Shown here: piece after piece, positions 1 through 7,689 of the stretch
Numbering within the stretch: the stretch's first letter is position 1
Layout: the number at the start of each line of letters is the position of its first letter
NCBI RefSeq assembly: GCF_903903185.1
Contig: NZ_CAIUXT010000028.1
Location: 1-45,300 of the forward strand
DNA from: an uncultured Rhodoblastus sp.
Lineage (GTDB): Bacteria; Pseudomonadota; Alphaproteobacteria; Rhizobiales; Beijerinckiaceae
DNA: 45,300 nucleotides
Direction of reading: 5' to 3'
Notes under the pieces: model-generated
What the model was told of the DNA's origin: nothing
The model's database searches: none
What the model saw: the letters and a program-made list of their open reading frames with translations, nothing else
Program-made: the position numbers and the translations under genes

Positions 1-115
1 AGAAGGAGCGGCCTGCTTGCGAGCATGGGCTGCCAACCCCGATGCTCTGTTTGCACAAATGTGGGGTGAAACGGTCGCCCGTCGTTCCGAATGACTTGGT
101 GAAAGTGGTGTTGAG

Positions 116-215
116 TCCGTTCAGGGTCACGAACACGCTTTCGACCGAAGTCGGGAAAGTCCGCTGACGACGTTGCACCGGCCGTAGCGGGAAAAAGTTT
201 GGAATAAGCGTTCGA
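116..215. repeat. Diverged copy of IS-flanking segment (copy A)
   Basis: This roughly 100-bp segment aligns with 19390-19495 in the same orientation. The clearest shared blocks are GGTCACGAA, TTCGACCGAAG, CCGCTGACGACGTTGCA and GCGTTCGAGCCGATT. The second copy lies at the right edge of the IS1182-type element, so this is probably the remains of a related element's end. It also means the arsenic region lies between two related IS-edge sequences. Confidence 0.55.
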
Positions 216-280
216 GCCGATTCGGAACCTATTCGAACACGCGTGAATCGCCTCCGAAATTTGAACCCGTTTGGCGGGAG

Positions 281-376
281 ATGCGGGCCCGCAAGGACTC
301 GCGCAGGGCGTGGCTCCTCTTCGTCGGGGCGGCGATCCTGCTGACGATCTTCAAGACGGTATTACACCTTGGATAG
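281..376 (+). CDS. Possible 31-residue membrane peptide or gene remnant
   Basis: This is a short frame starting at ATG 281 and ending at TAG 374-376. A basic N-terminus (MRARKDSRR) is followed by a hydrophobic stretch (AWLLFVGAAILLTIF) that could span a membrane, then KTVLHLG. The frame continues open upstream, so it may be the tail of a lost longer gene. A purine-rich GGCGGGAG lies just before the ATG. No family is recognised, and a frame this short can occur by chance. Confidence 0.15.
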   Translation: MRARKDSRRAWLLFVGAAILLTIFKTVLHLG

Positions 377-672
377 GCGCGACATCCTGACTCTGGCCGC
401 CAGCTCGTTGGCTTGCCCTCCATGACGCGCTCGGAGTCCTGTCCATTGCTGATCGATTGGTAGGCTGCGCCAGGACAGGAACGACTGATGTCGTTACGTT
501 TTCGTGCGCGCTCACCCGACCACTTTGTCCTGCTAGTTAAAGATTCTGCTCACATTCGTGGGGGCGTCCACACACGTTCCGGTATAATCTATCATCACCA
601 TTGCCTCCGGCTCCCATTGGTTGCAGGGCGTGGCCAAGCCGTATCGGATAGAATCGTAACGGAAGAATTCGC

Positions 673-915
673 ATGACGAGACCACCGAACCGATATCGAC
701 CGACCGACGCCCTGTCCATAGCCGAAGCTGTGTTCAAACCAGCGACACCGCCATCGGCCGAGCCCGTCCGCGCGCAAGGAAAAGGCGGCGTTCCCGTCTC
801 CAAAGAATTGGTGTCGATCAAGCTCGACAGCGATTTGATTGCACATTTTCAAGAGGATGGGCCGGGTTGGCAGGAGCGAATCAACGATGCGCTCCGGCGG
901 GCAACGGGCTTGTAA
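673..915 (+). CDS. Orphan BrnA/DUF4415-like antitoxin
   Basis: An 80-residue protein whose C-terminal half (VSIKLDSDLIAHFQEDGPGWQERINDALRRA) matches the ribbon-helix-helix end of the BrnA/DUF4415 antitoxin family. That domain binds DNA and normally neutralises the BrnT ribonuclease while repressing its own operon. The N-terminal half is proline-rich and unrecognised. GGAAG precedes the ATG at a usual distance. No BrnT-like reading frame is found directly upstream, where the toxin normally sits, so this is an orphan antitoxin or a solitary regulator. An IS630 remnant follows, which suggests the toxin was lost in local rearrangement. A second, recognisable brnT-brnA pair lies at 20.8-21.35 kb. 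Confidence 0.6.
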   Translation: MTRPPNRYRPTDALSIAEAVFKPATPPSAEPVRAQGKGGVPVSKELVSIKLDSDLIAHFQEDGPGWQERINDALRRATGL

Positions 916-953
916 TCCGGCGAGCTCTCAAAGGTTTTTCTCAAGTGGGGCCA

Positions 954-1165
954 TGGCCAAGACAATCAGCATCCTCTTGAGCGCCGGCGACGCACATCGC
1001 CTGAAGGAGATCGTCCGGTAATCGCAGCTGTTCCCTCAAACACTTGCAGCGCGCCAAAATCGTGATCTTCTCCTGCAAGCGATTGCCGATGTTGGAAGTG
1101 GCGCGCCGCGCTGGAAGGCGTGGACGGACAGCTTCGCGACAAAACCTTCAAACCCCGCACTGAGC
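954..1165 (+). pseudogene. IS630-family transposase N-terminal remnant
   Basis: From ATG 954 the frame reads like the start of an IS630-type transposase (MAKTISILLSAGDAHRLKEIV) and then stops. Shifting frame near 1019 recovers the family's continuation (NRSCSLKHLQRAKIVIFS, then LPMLEVARRAG). A further shift after a small deletion recovers LEGVDGQLRDKTFKPRT, the segment that follows the helix-turn-helix. At least one frameshift and one internal deletion have therefore destroyed the gene, and the catalytic DDE part is gone. This is a fossil of a past insertion. Confidence 0.6.
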
Positions 1166-1359
1166 CCGTCGCTAGCGCTCGCCAGCTAAACAGAGGCACC
1201 CCCAATCAAAGCAAGGTCATGCTGCCCGACCCGCGGGTGAGAGATTGTTGATCGAAATGCACGCTCCGTTTTCTGTATCCGACCATTTTACGTGCGGCCA
1301 TACTTCGGTCGGACTCCCAGCTCCTAAGGGAGGGGATACCCGTTGAAAGCCTGGCCATC

Positions 1360-1377
1360 GGCCGTGCACTCACGGCC
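1360..1377. other. Perfect hairpin upstream of the small gene at 1404
   Basis: GGCCGTG (1360-1366) and CACGGCC (1371-1377) form a 7-bp stem with the loop CACT. No T-run follows, so it is not an ordinary intrinsic terminator. It sits 26 bases before the start of the next gene, where it could shape that gene's leader mRNA. Confidence 0.3.
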
Positions 1378-1403
1378 CCTCAACCACCTCCACGGGGAAA
1401 GCC

Positions 1404-1676
1404 ATGTCCAAATCAAATAACAACGATGCCAACGTCAACGAAGACCGAGCTGATTGGGCAAAAGCCGCCATCGATACATTTCGTAACAGAACCGGAACCG
1501 ACGCTGGTGACGCGATCGGCGATCTCATCGTCGACCTGCTGCACCTTGGCCGCCGCAGCGTGAAGAATTTCAATCCAAAACCCTTGCTGGATGGAAGTCT
1601 CCATAGATTTCAGATCGAGGAAAGTCGGGACGGCGGCCGCGTCGCGTATGTCGGCCTCAAGGCGTTCGACGCCTAA
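1404..1676 (+). CDS. Small conserved-type protein of unknown function
   Basis: A 90-residue acidic protein preceded by a good ribosome-binding site (GGGGAAAG). The central part (DWAKAAIDTFRNRTGTDAGDAIGDLIVDLLHLGRR) resembles small plasmid- and island-borne proteins in which a helix is followed by a D-A-IGDLI-DLLH motif. I recall these as common and functionally unassigned. No membrane segment, signal peptide or catalytic motif is visible. Codon use fits a real gene. The leader contains a perfect 7-bp hairpin. It is transcribed in the same direction as the amine oxidase-like gene 56 bases downstream, but co-transcription is not shown. Confidence 0.55.
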   Translation: MSKSNNNDANVNEDRADWAKAAIDTFRNRTGTDAGDAIGDLIVDLLHLGRRSVKNFNPKPLLDGSLHRFQIEESRDGGRVAYVGLKAFDA

Positions 1677-1732
1677 ACGACCTCACGCGGGCTTAAGGGC
1701 GAGCCATTCTTCTTAAAACCGGAGCCAGTTCT

Positions 1733-2977
1733 ATGAGCGCCGATATCGACGTCGTGATTGTCGGAGCCGGCGCCGCCGGAATCGCCGCGGCGCGACGGCT
1801 GGCGCCAACAATGTTGTCGGTCCTGCTGATCGAGGCGACGGCGCGGGTCGGCGGCAGGGCCTCGACTTGCAACATCGCGAACATGCCTCTCGACCTCGGC
1901 TGCGAATGGCTCCATTCCGCTGACCGGAACCATTGGACACGCCTCGCCGAAGCGTCCGGATACGCCATCGATCAACGCGATCCGGCCTGGGTCTCCCAGT
2001 ACCGCGACCTCGGCTTCACTCAAACTGAACAGTCAGCGGCCAGTCAGGCTTTCGCTGCGTGGAGCGCACGGCTGATGTCGGCCCCGCCGCCAAGCGACTG
2101 CGCTGCGGATGCGCTGGATCCCGACGGCGAGTGGAACGCGTTTATAGAGGCCATGAGCGGCTTTATCAGCGGCGCCGCGCCGAACCGCCTCTCCGCCAAA
2201 GATTTCGTCGCCTATGATGAGGCTTCGACCGACAATAATTGGCGCGCGCCAGCCGGATATGGCGCGCTCATCGCCTCAAGCCTGCCTCGTCCCATCGACC
2301 TCCGTCTTTCGACCCCGGTCGAGTCGATCGAACTGGATCGCAAAGGGGTGAAGTTGGAGACGCCGGCTGGCGCCATTCGCGCGCGGACCGCACTCCTCAC
2401 CGTCTCGACGGCGGCGCTGGCTGGCGGAGCGATCAAGCTTCCGTCCTGTCTTGAAGCCTGGCGCCGCGCCGCAGCCCTCCTGCCTCTTGGACGCAATGAA
2501 AAGGCTTTTCTGGAAATTGTCGGCGACAGCCCGTTCGAACCAGAAACGCACGCACTCGGAAACCCGTGCGACCCTCGCACCGGCTCTTACTTCATCCGCC
2601 CCTTTGGCAGGCCCGTCATCGAATGTTTTCTGGGCGGCGAAGGCGCCGGGATCATCGAAGACGCGGGGCCGGCCGCCGGATTCGAATATGCGGCCGATCA
2701 ACTCGTCGCGCTGTTTGGATCAAGCGTGCGCCGCCGCCTGCATCCGCTCATCGCGACCTGTTGGGGGCGCACGACATTTATTGGCGGCGCCTACAGCTAT
2801 GCGCTCCCCGGACATGCGGCGGAGCGGGCGGTTCTGGCGCGTCCGTTCGAACAGCGCATATTCTTTGCTGGCGAGGCGACGCACCCGCATGATTTCTCGA
2901 CCGCGCACGGCGCCTATCACAGCGGCTTTCGCGCCGCGGAGGAAGTGCTGGCCGCCCTGGCGCCGGGCCAACTTTAA
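1733..2977 (+). CDS. FAD-dependent amine oxidase-like flavoprotein
   Basis: A 414-residue flavoprotein of the monoamine oxidase/polyamine oxidase superfamily. The N-terminal Rossmann motif VVIVGAGAAGIAAARRL (about residues 6-24), then LLIEA and GGRAST, binds FAD. The C-terminal FFAGEATHPHDFSTAHGAYHSGFRAAEEV is the second FAD motif of this superfamily. SGFISGAAPNRLSAKDF and WRAPAGYGALI match the mid-protein substrate region. The family oxidises amines or related substrates and passes electrons to oxygen; the substrate here cannot be told. The usual length is 400-470 residues, so the gene looks complete. It precedes a sterol desaturase-family gene on the same strand with a 226-base gap, so a shared pathway is possible but unproven. 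Confidence 0.8.
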   Translation: MSADIDVVIVGAGAAGIAAARRLAPTMLSVLLIEATARVGGRASTCNIANMPLDLGCEWLHSADRNHWTRLAEASGYAIDQRDPAWVSQYRDLGFTQTEQSAASQAFAAWSARLMSAPPPSDCAADALDPDGEWNAFIEAMSGFISGAAPNRLSAKDFVAYDEASTDNNWRAPAGYGALIASSLPRPIDLRLSTPVESIELDRKGVKLETPAGAIRARTALLTVSTAALAGGAIKLPSCLEAWRRAAALLPLGRNEKAFLEIVGDSPFEPETHALGNPCDPRTGSYFIRPFGRPVIECFLGGEGAGIIEDAGPAAGFEYAADQLVALFGSSVRRRLHPLIATCWGRTTFIGGAYSYALPGHAAERAVLARPFEQRIFFAGEATHPHDFSTAHGAYHSGFRAAEEVLAALAPGQL

Positions 2978-3203
2978 AGCGCCGACAATACGGGAGCAGA
3001 ATCAGACAATCGTGGACAGCCCGAACGGTCCGATCGGTCACGGGAAAGCGGATCTCCGTCGGTTGAAGGGCGTTTCGGTCCTGTGACAATTCTTGCAATT
3101 TTTCGTATCGTGAAGGCTGGGATGAGATCTCGGCGACGCCCTATGCCTTCCCTTCCGCAGTAATCCAAAACGAACGATCCGCTCTTGAGCTGGAATTGAC
3201 CGA

Positions 3204-4046
3204 ATGCCGAATTTCTTGCTTGTCCATGAACCATTCATTCGACTGAGCATTTTCGCCAGCGTTTTGGCCGGCATGGCAACCTGGGAAGCGTTCAGTCCCC
3301 GGCGCAGCCGTCTCGTTTCCCGCTGGACGCGCTGGCCGAGCAATCTGGCCATCGTCGCGCTGAATACCGCAGCCGTCCGGGCGATCTTTCCGATGGCGGC
3401 GGTGGGGATTGCGACGCTCGGGGAACAGCGCGGATGGGGACTGTTCAACAATTTTGTGTTTCCCGGCTGGGTGAAGGTAATTGTCGCCGTAGCCCTTCTT
3501 GATCTGGTCATCTACCTGCAACACGTGATGTTCCATGCCGTGCCGGCGCTTTGGCGGCTGCATAGGATGCACCATGCCGATATCGATTTTGACGTGACGA
3601 CGGGCGCACGGTTTCATCCCGTCGAGATCATTCTGTCCATGATGATCAAGCTTGCGGCGGTTGCTGCGCTGGGCGCCTCCGCGCTCGCCGTGCTGATCTT
3701 CGAAGTCCTGCTCAACGCCACAGCGATGTTCAACCACGGCAATGTCGAATTGCCCGCACGGCTGGACAGGATTTTGCGCCGGTTTGTCGTCACCCCGGAC
3801 ATGCATCGTGTTCATCATTCGACCGTGCCGGACGAAACCAACAGCAATTTCGGCTTCAACTTGCCTTGGTGGGACCGGTTGCTTGGCACGTATCGAGAAG
3901 AACCGGCTGCAGGCCAACAAGGCATGACGATCGGACTTGAGAACTTTCGCGATCCAGCCCAACTACGGCTCGATCGGATGCTTGTCCAGCCCCTGATCGC
4001 AGCCGAAGACCAAACTCCAATCAACCGGCGGCGCGTCGGATCCTGA
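3204..4046 (+). CDS. Sterol desaturase / fatty acid hydroxylase-family membrane protein
   Basis: A 280-residue integral membrane protein with the histidine-box pattern of the diiron sterol desaturase/fatty acid hydroxylase superfamily: HVMFH (107-111), HRMHH (120-124), an isolated H in FHPVE (138), NHGN (177-180) and HRVHH (201-205). These histidines bind the two irons that activate oxygen for hydroxylation or desaturation of a lipid. Hydrophobic stretches before and between the boxes anchor it in the membrane. The downstream NFGFNLPWWDRLLGTY is also typical. Substrate (sterol, hopanoid, carotenoid or fatty acid) is not predictable from sequence. The length and all boxes are intact. Confidence 0.85.
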   Translation: MPNFLLVHEPFIRLSIFASVLAGMATWEAFSPRRSRLVSRWTRWPSNLAIVALNTAAVRAIFPMAAVGIATLGEQRGWGLFNNFVFPGWVKVIVAVALLDLVIYLQHVMFHAVPALWRLHRMHHADIDFDVTTGARFHPVEIILSMMIKLAAVAALGASALAVLIFEVLLNATAMFNHGNVELPARLDRILRRFVVTPDMHRVHHSTVPDETNSNFGFNLPWWDRLLGTYREEPAAGQQGMTIGLENFRDPAQLRLDRMLVQPLIAAEDQTPINRRRVGS

Positions 4047-4079
4047 GCGTCCCTTGGCCAAGTATCCAATGCTTTTTAG

Positions 4080-4280
4080 GGAACTTGCGTCTTTACCGGG
4101 AAGACTGCGATCTATCACGGCGACGAGGAATTTTTCGACGACGGGAAAGGCCATGTCTTTTCGCAGAACCAGCCTCTGGCGGTCAGCGACAAGATAACGG
4201 CGGCGCTCGGCCGGCTTGGACGCGACGATCTTTACGTGTCGGACTCGACCTGGTTTTACGATGGCGGCGGCTGTTGCTGA
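4080..4280 (+). pseudogene. C-terminal fragment of an arsenosugar-type methyltransferase
   Basis: A 66-codon open frame without a start, running from just after TAG at 4077-4079 to TGA at 4278-4280. It reads FTGKTAIYHGDEEFFDDG, then GHVFSQNQPLAVSDK, and ends YVSDSTWFYDGGGCC. As I recall, this is the characteristic tail of the class I methyltransferase that accompanies arsenosugar biosynthesis genes, ending in a Gly-Gly-Gly-Cys-Cys that could bind arsenic. The SAM-binding domain is absent, and the DNA upstream belongs to the desaturase region. The fragment overlaps the end of the opposing glycosyltransferase gene by 25 bases. It probably marks a deletion or recombination boundary at about 4080. 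Confidence 0.6.
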
Positions 4281-4903
4281 AACGTCTGGACCTTGCGTCG
4301 GGGCCGGCGAGCGAAAAGGCTCTCCCAGTCGGCTTGCCGCGCCAGGGATGCGGCGTCGTCGACGTCTTCCAGAACCTCCAGCATCGCGACGGGCTCGCCG
4401 CGCAGGTTCGCCATTGTATCGGCAAGCGCATGTGGGCTGGACCAGCGCACCTCCCTGAACGGATCGATGAAGTGAGGACGGCGGCGCAGGCCGACCGCCC
4501 AATAGCCGCCGTCCGCGGCCGGACCAAACACCGCCGTCCGGTCCCTCAGCAGGCGAAAGGCCCGATTGATTTCGCCGGCTGAAATTCCGGGAATATCGGC
4601 GCCGATGATCAGGACCGGTCCGGGCGGAAGCCGTCGAGCGCAAGACGCCATGCGCGCTCCAAGGTCGCCCCCGCCCTGTGGCAGAATGCCGATATTCGAA
4701 GGCCAGGGGCCGGACCTGTCGGGCGTCACCGCCAGCCATGTCGTCCAGCGCGAATCACGACCAAGACGCAGGACCGCCTGCGCAAGCATCACCCGCTGGA
4801 AGCGCAGGGCCTGCATCTGGCCGATGCCGGCCGCAAGCCGCTTCTTGCCCGCGCCGAGACGCGGACAGCGGGTGAAAAGGACGAGGTGACGCGCAAGGGC
4901 CAT
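4256..4903 (-). CDS. TIGR04282-type arsenosugar glycosyltransferase (DUF2064)
   Basis: A 215-residue protein of the DUF2064/TIGR04282 family, predicted nucleotide-sugar-type transferases found with arsenosugar genes. Family marks are the N-terminal LVLFTRCPRLGAGKKRLAAGIG, then LIIGADIPGISAGEINRAFRLL and VFGPAADGGYWAVGLRR. These resemble the nucleotide-binding core of MobA/CMP-sugar transferases. It is the last gene of a minus-strand operon and starts 3 bases after the second glycosyltransferase gene ends, so the two are surely co-expressed. Established pathway knowledge places these enzymes in making or decorating arsenosugars; the exact acceptor is not known. The C-terminus overlaps the opposing methyltransferase remnant. 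Confidence 0.8.
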   Translation of the reverse strand: MALARHLVLFTRCPRLGAGKKRLAAGIGQMQALRFQRVMLAQAVLRLGRDSRWTTWLAVTPDRSGPWPSNIGILPQGGGDLGARMASCARRLPPGPVLIIGADIPGISAGEINRAFRLLRDRTAVFGPAADGGYWAVGLRRRPHFIDPFREVRWSSPHALADTMANLRGEPVAMLEVLEDVDDAASLARQADWESLFARRPRRKVQTFQQQPPPS

Positions 4904-4906
4904 GGC

Positions 4907-5572
4907 TCAATCATAGAGCTTCTTGAGGAGGCGGGGCGGGACGCCGACGAAATAGAGGCCAAGACAGGCAAGATTACGCGCGCTTCGACGCAGCCAGCCG
5001 TCGCGCCGCCAACGCGTCGCCGAGGTTCGCGCGACGGCGGGCAGACGAACTATATTGGCGGCGCCTATGCGCCGGACAAATTCGACATCCTCCATCAACG
5101 GCAGCGGCTTTATGCCGCCCAACCGATCATAAAGATCGCGGTGAATCAGCAAGCCCTGATCGCCATAGGGCAGGCCGAGCCATTTGACGCGCCAGGCGAC
5201 CATAGCCTCAAGCCGCCGCGCCGCAAGGCCATCGTCATCGAGGGCGAAACGAAAGACGGCGGCTTTATCGCGATTGGCGGGATCGGCAATGAAGGCGGCA
5301 GCACAGACGCGCCAATCGTGAGCCAGAACCGTATCCGCATGCAGAAACAGCAGCCAATCCGACGTGGCCGCCGCGGCCCCTGCCTGCAACTGCCCGCCGC
5401 GTCCGCGCGGCGCCGCGATCACTTTGGCGCCAAGGCTTTTCGCAAGTTCCGGCCCATCGTCGGTGGAGCCGCCGTCAACCGCAACGATCTCATCGACGCC
5501 CTGCAACGGCGCCAGCGTCGCCGAAAGGCCGCCGGCGGCGTTGAGCATGGGGACGACGACCGACAAAGTCAT
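4907..5572 (-). CDS. TIGR04283-type arsenosugar glycosyltransferase (GT2 fold)
   Basis: A 221-residue GT-A, family 2-like glycosyltransferase. The N-terminus MTLSVVVPMLNAAGGLSATL and VDEIVAVDGGSTDDGPELA bind the nucleotide sugar. WLLFLHADTVL supplies the metal-binding D-x-D-like site, and PYGDQGLLIHRDLYDRLGG with PLMEDVEFVRRI is typical of the TIGR04283 subgroup linked to arsenosugar biosynthesis. It overlaps the TVP38-type gene by 4 bases (ATGA) and is followed 3 bases later by the TIGR04282 gene. The C-terminal hydrophobic stretch (NLACLGLYFVGVPPRLLKKLY) may contact the membrane. Both transferases next to each other are the signature of this operon type. Confidence 0.85.
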   Translation of the reverse strand: MTLSVVVPMLNAAGGLSATLAPLQGVDEIVAVDGGSTDDGPELAKSLGAKVIAAPRGRGGQLQAGAAAATSDWLLFLHADTVLAHDWRVCAAAFIADPANRDKAAVFRFALDDDGLAARRLEAMVAWRVKWLGLPYGDQGLLIHRDLYDRLGGIKPLPLMEDVEFVRRIGAANIVRLPAVARTSATRWRRDGWLRRSARNLACLGLYFVGVPPRLLKKLYD

Positions 5573-6261
5573 GACGGCCGCCGCATCCGCTCGACGATGA
5601 CGGGAACGAGAGCCAGCAGCCCGAGGCCTATCAGACCTGCGAGGAGTTGCGGGCTGAGCGCGGAGGACAGCGTGACCGCGCCGCCAGCGTCGAAAACCCT
5701 TCCGAGGCCGGCGCCGAAGGACGAAAAGACGGCGCTGGCCGGGATGATTCCCAGGAATGTCGCGAGAAGGAATTGCGTGAAGCCCATGCCTAGCAAAGCG
5801 GCGGCGAGATTGACCGCCCAGAAGGGAAAGGCCGGGACCAGCCGCAAGAACAAAAGGTAATTGAAGGCGTTGCGCTGGAAGCCTTCGGCCATTTGCGTGA
5901 CTAATGGACCGGCCTTTCGCCTGAGCAGGTCGCCAAGCGCGGTGCGCGCCGCCAGAAACAGGATGGAGGATCCAAATGTCGCGCCAATGACGCTGAACAG
6001 CGCGCCAACGACCGCGCCGAACAGCAGGCCGCCTGCCAAAGTCATGATCGCCGCGCCCGGTATCGAGAAGGCGACCACCAGCGTATAGGCTGTAATGAAC
6101 AGAAGCGCCGCGCCCAGACCGTGAACCTCGACGAAAGCCAGAAGAGCGGCGCGATGGTCGCGCAGGGAATCGAGCGTGAGATATTGGCGCAGGTCCAGCG
6201 CGTAGCTCGCCGCCGCCAAGGCGACGAAAACCGCTATGATCAGGACGCTTTTGGCGTTCAT
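5569..6261 (-). CDS. TVP38/TMEM64 (DedA-like) membrane protein
   Basis: A 230-residue polytopic protein of the TVP38/TMEM64 (SNARE-associated Golgi/VTT domain) family. An N-terminal membrane segment (SVLIIAVFVALAAASYAL) is followed by the VTT core: AFSIPGAAIMTLAGGLLFG, SSILFLAARTALGDLL and FNYLLFLRLVPAFPFWAVNLAAALLGM. The conserved proline- and phenylalanine-rich FLRLVPxFPF loop is present. These proteins are thought to act in lipid scrambling or transport. The gene overlaps its neighbours by 4 bases on both sides. TVP38 proteins often occur next to, or fused with, mercuric reductase-like flavoproteins, and here the oxidoreductase is directly upstream. Its role in arsenic metabolism is inferred from context only. 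Confidence 0.85.
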   Translation of the reverse strand: MNAKSVLIIAVFVALAAASYALDLRQYLTLDSLRDHRAALLAFVEVHGLGAALLFITAYTLVVAFSIPGAAIMTLAGGLLFGAVVGALFSVIGATFGSSILFLAARTALGDLLRRKAGPLVTQMAEGFQRNAFNYLLFLRLVPAFPFWAVNLAAALLGMGFTQFLLATFLGIIPASAVFSSFGAGLGRVFDAGGAVTLSSALSPQLLAGLIGLGLLALVPVIVERMRRPS

Positions 6262-7685
6262 CCGAACAGTCCCAGGAAGCGCACCAGTTTTCGCGTGCGC
6301 GGCGAGAACAGGCTGGGCGTGTAAAAGGAGCCCGCCGCCCGCTTGCTGATTTCGCCGAGCGTCGGATAGGGCGCGATCATCGAGGCCAGAGCGCCAATTT
6401 TCATCCCCTGGCTCATGGCCAGGACCCAGGGCTGGATCAAGTCGCCGGCGTCTGGCCCGACAATGGTGCAGCCGAGGATCGCGCCGCGCTTGCCCACGAT
6501 AGCCTTGAGAAAGCCTTCACGGATTTTTTCGGCGCGGGCTCGGTCATTGTCGGCAAATTCGGCGCGCAGGACGCGGATCGCCGCACCATGAAGTTTTGCT
6601 GCCTGTTCCTGCGTCAGTCCGACCTGCGCCAGTTCGGGATCGCAATAGGTTACCCAGGGTAGCGCCTTTGGCGCGGCCTTGGCCGGCAGGCGAAACAGCG
6701 CGTTGCGAAGGATGACCCCGGCGTGATAGCTGGCCAGATGGGTGAACTGAAGGCCGCCCGCGACATCGCCCGCAACGTAAATGCGCTTGTTGCTGGAACG
6801 CAGGCGGCCGTCGACTTCGACGCCCCTGCCGGAAAATTTGACCCCCGCCGCCTCGAGGCCGAGATTTTCGACATTGGCCTTGCGGCCTGCCGCGACCAGC
6901 AGATGCGACCCTTCGATCCAGCGTTCGTCCGCGCCCTCAAAAAGCGCAACGGCGACGCCGCCTTCGCGCTTTTCGACGCGGGCGATCTTCGCGCCTTCGT
7001 TCAGGGCGATTCCCTCGCCGAGAAATTTGCGCCGCACCACGGCCACAGCGTCGGGATCGTCCTTGGGCAGCAACGGCCCCATGTCGATCAGCGTCACCTC
7101 CGCACCTAGCCGGCGATGCGCCTGCGCCATTTCGCAGCCGATCGGGCCCGCGCCGATAACGATCAGATGGGCCGGAAGGACGGTGTTTTCGAACAGGTTT
7201 TCATTGGTGAAAAAGGGCGTCTCGGCCAGCCCTGGTATCGACGGAACGGCGGCGCGGCTGCCTGTCGCGATCACGAAGCGGCGCGCGCCGACGGACTTCC
7301 CGCCGGCCTCGACCGTCCGGTCATCGGTGAAACGCGCCCACGCCTGGATCACGGTACAGCCGAGACCCGTGAACCTTTCGACGGAATCATGCGGCGCAAT
7401 GCCATCGATGGTCTCGCGCACATGTTTTTGCGCCAGCGCGTAATCCACCTTCAGCCCTTGCGGAAAGACGCCAAATTTCCGCGCCTCGCGGGCGTTTTGC
7501 GCGGCGTTGGCCGCCGCGAGCAAGGCCTTGGAGGGGACGCAGCCGGTGTTGAGGCAATCGCCGCCCATGCGCGCGGCTTCGATCAGCACCGTTCGCGCCC
7601 CCATTTGCGCCGCGCCGGCCGCCACCGACAATCCGGCGGAACCGCCACCTATGATGCACAGGTCGGCGATGATCCTTTCCGCCAT
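6258..7685 (-). CDS. Mercuric reductase/lipoamide dehydrogenase-like disulfide oxidoreductase
   Basis: A 475-residue FAD-dependent pyridine nucleotide-disulfide oxidoreductase. IIGGGSAGLSVAAGAAQMGA binds FAD, GGDCLNTGCVPSKALL carries the redox-active Cys pair, VIGAGPIGCEMAQAHRRLGAEVTLI binds NAD(P)H, and RIYVAGDVAGGLQFTHLASYHAG is the second FAD motif. The C-terminal half is the dimerisation domain. Near the C-terminus the family's catalytic His-Pro region reads IAPYPTLGEISKRAAGSF, with tyrosine where lipoamide dehydrogenase has histidine, as in the TVP38-linked subgroup. That argues against true lipoamide or mercuric reductase activity. The vicinal Cys pair of MerA's C-terminus is absent. 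It sits between the radical SAM and TVP38 genes in one operon. Confidence 0.85.
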   Translation of the reverse strand: MAERIIADLCIIGGGSAGLSVAAGAAQMGARTVLIEAARMGGDCLNTGCVPSKALLAAANAAQNAREARKFGVFPQGLKVDYALAQKHVRETIDGIAPHDSVERFTGLGCTVIQAWARFTDDRTVEAGGKSVGARRFVIATGSRAAVPSIPGLAETPFFTNENLFENTVLPAHLIVIGAGPIGCEMAQAHRRLGAEVTLIDMGPLLPKDDPDAVAVVRRKFLGEGIALNEGAKIARVEKREGGVAVALFEGADERWIEGSHLLVAAGRKANVENLGLEAAGVKFSGRGVEVDGRLRSSNKRIYVAGDVAGGLQFTHLASYHAGVILRNALFRLPAKAAPKALPWVTYCDPELAQVGLTQEQAAKLHGAAIRVLRAEFADNDRARAEKIREGFLKAIVGKRGAILGCTIVGPDAGDLIQPWVLAMSQGMKIGALASMIAPYPTLGEISKRAAGSFYTPSLFSPRTRKLVRFLGLFG

Positions 7686-7689
7686 GGCG

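Larger units (their letters stand above)
1..672. other. Stretch without a supported gene
   Basis: I see no convincing gene here. It holds a segment resembling the DNA beside the IS1182-type element (116-215) and a possible very short membrane-peptide frame (281-376). Longer frames lack a ribosome-binding site, a recognisable domain or plausible composition. The region looks like decayed mobile DNA. Confidence 0.5.
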
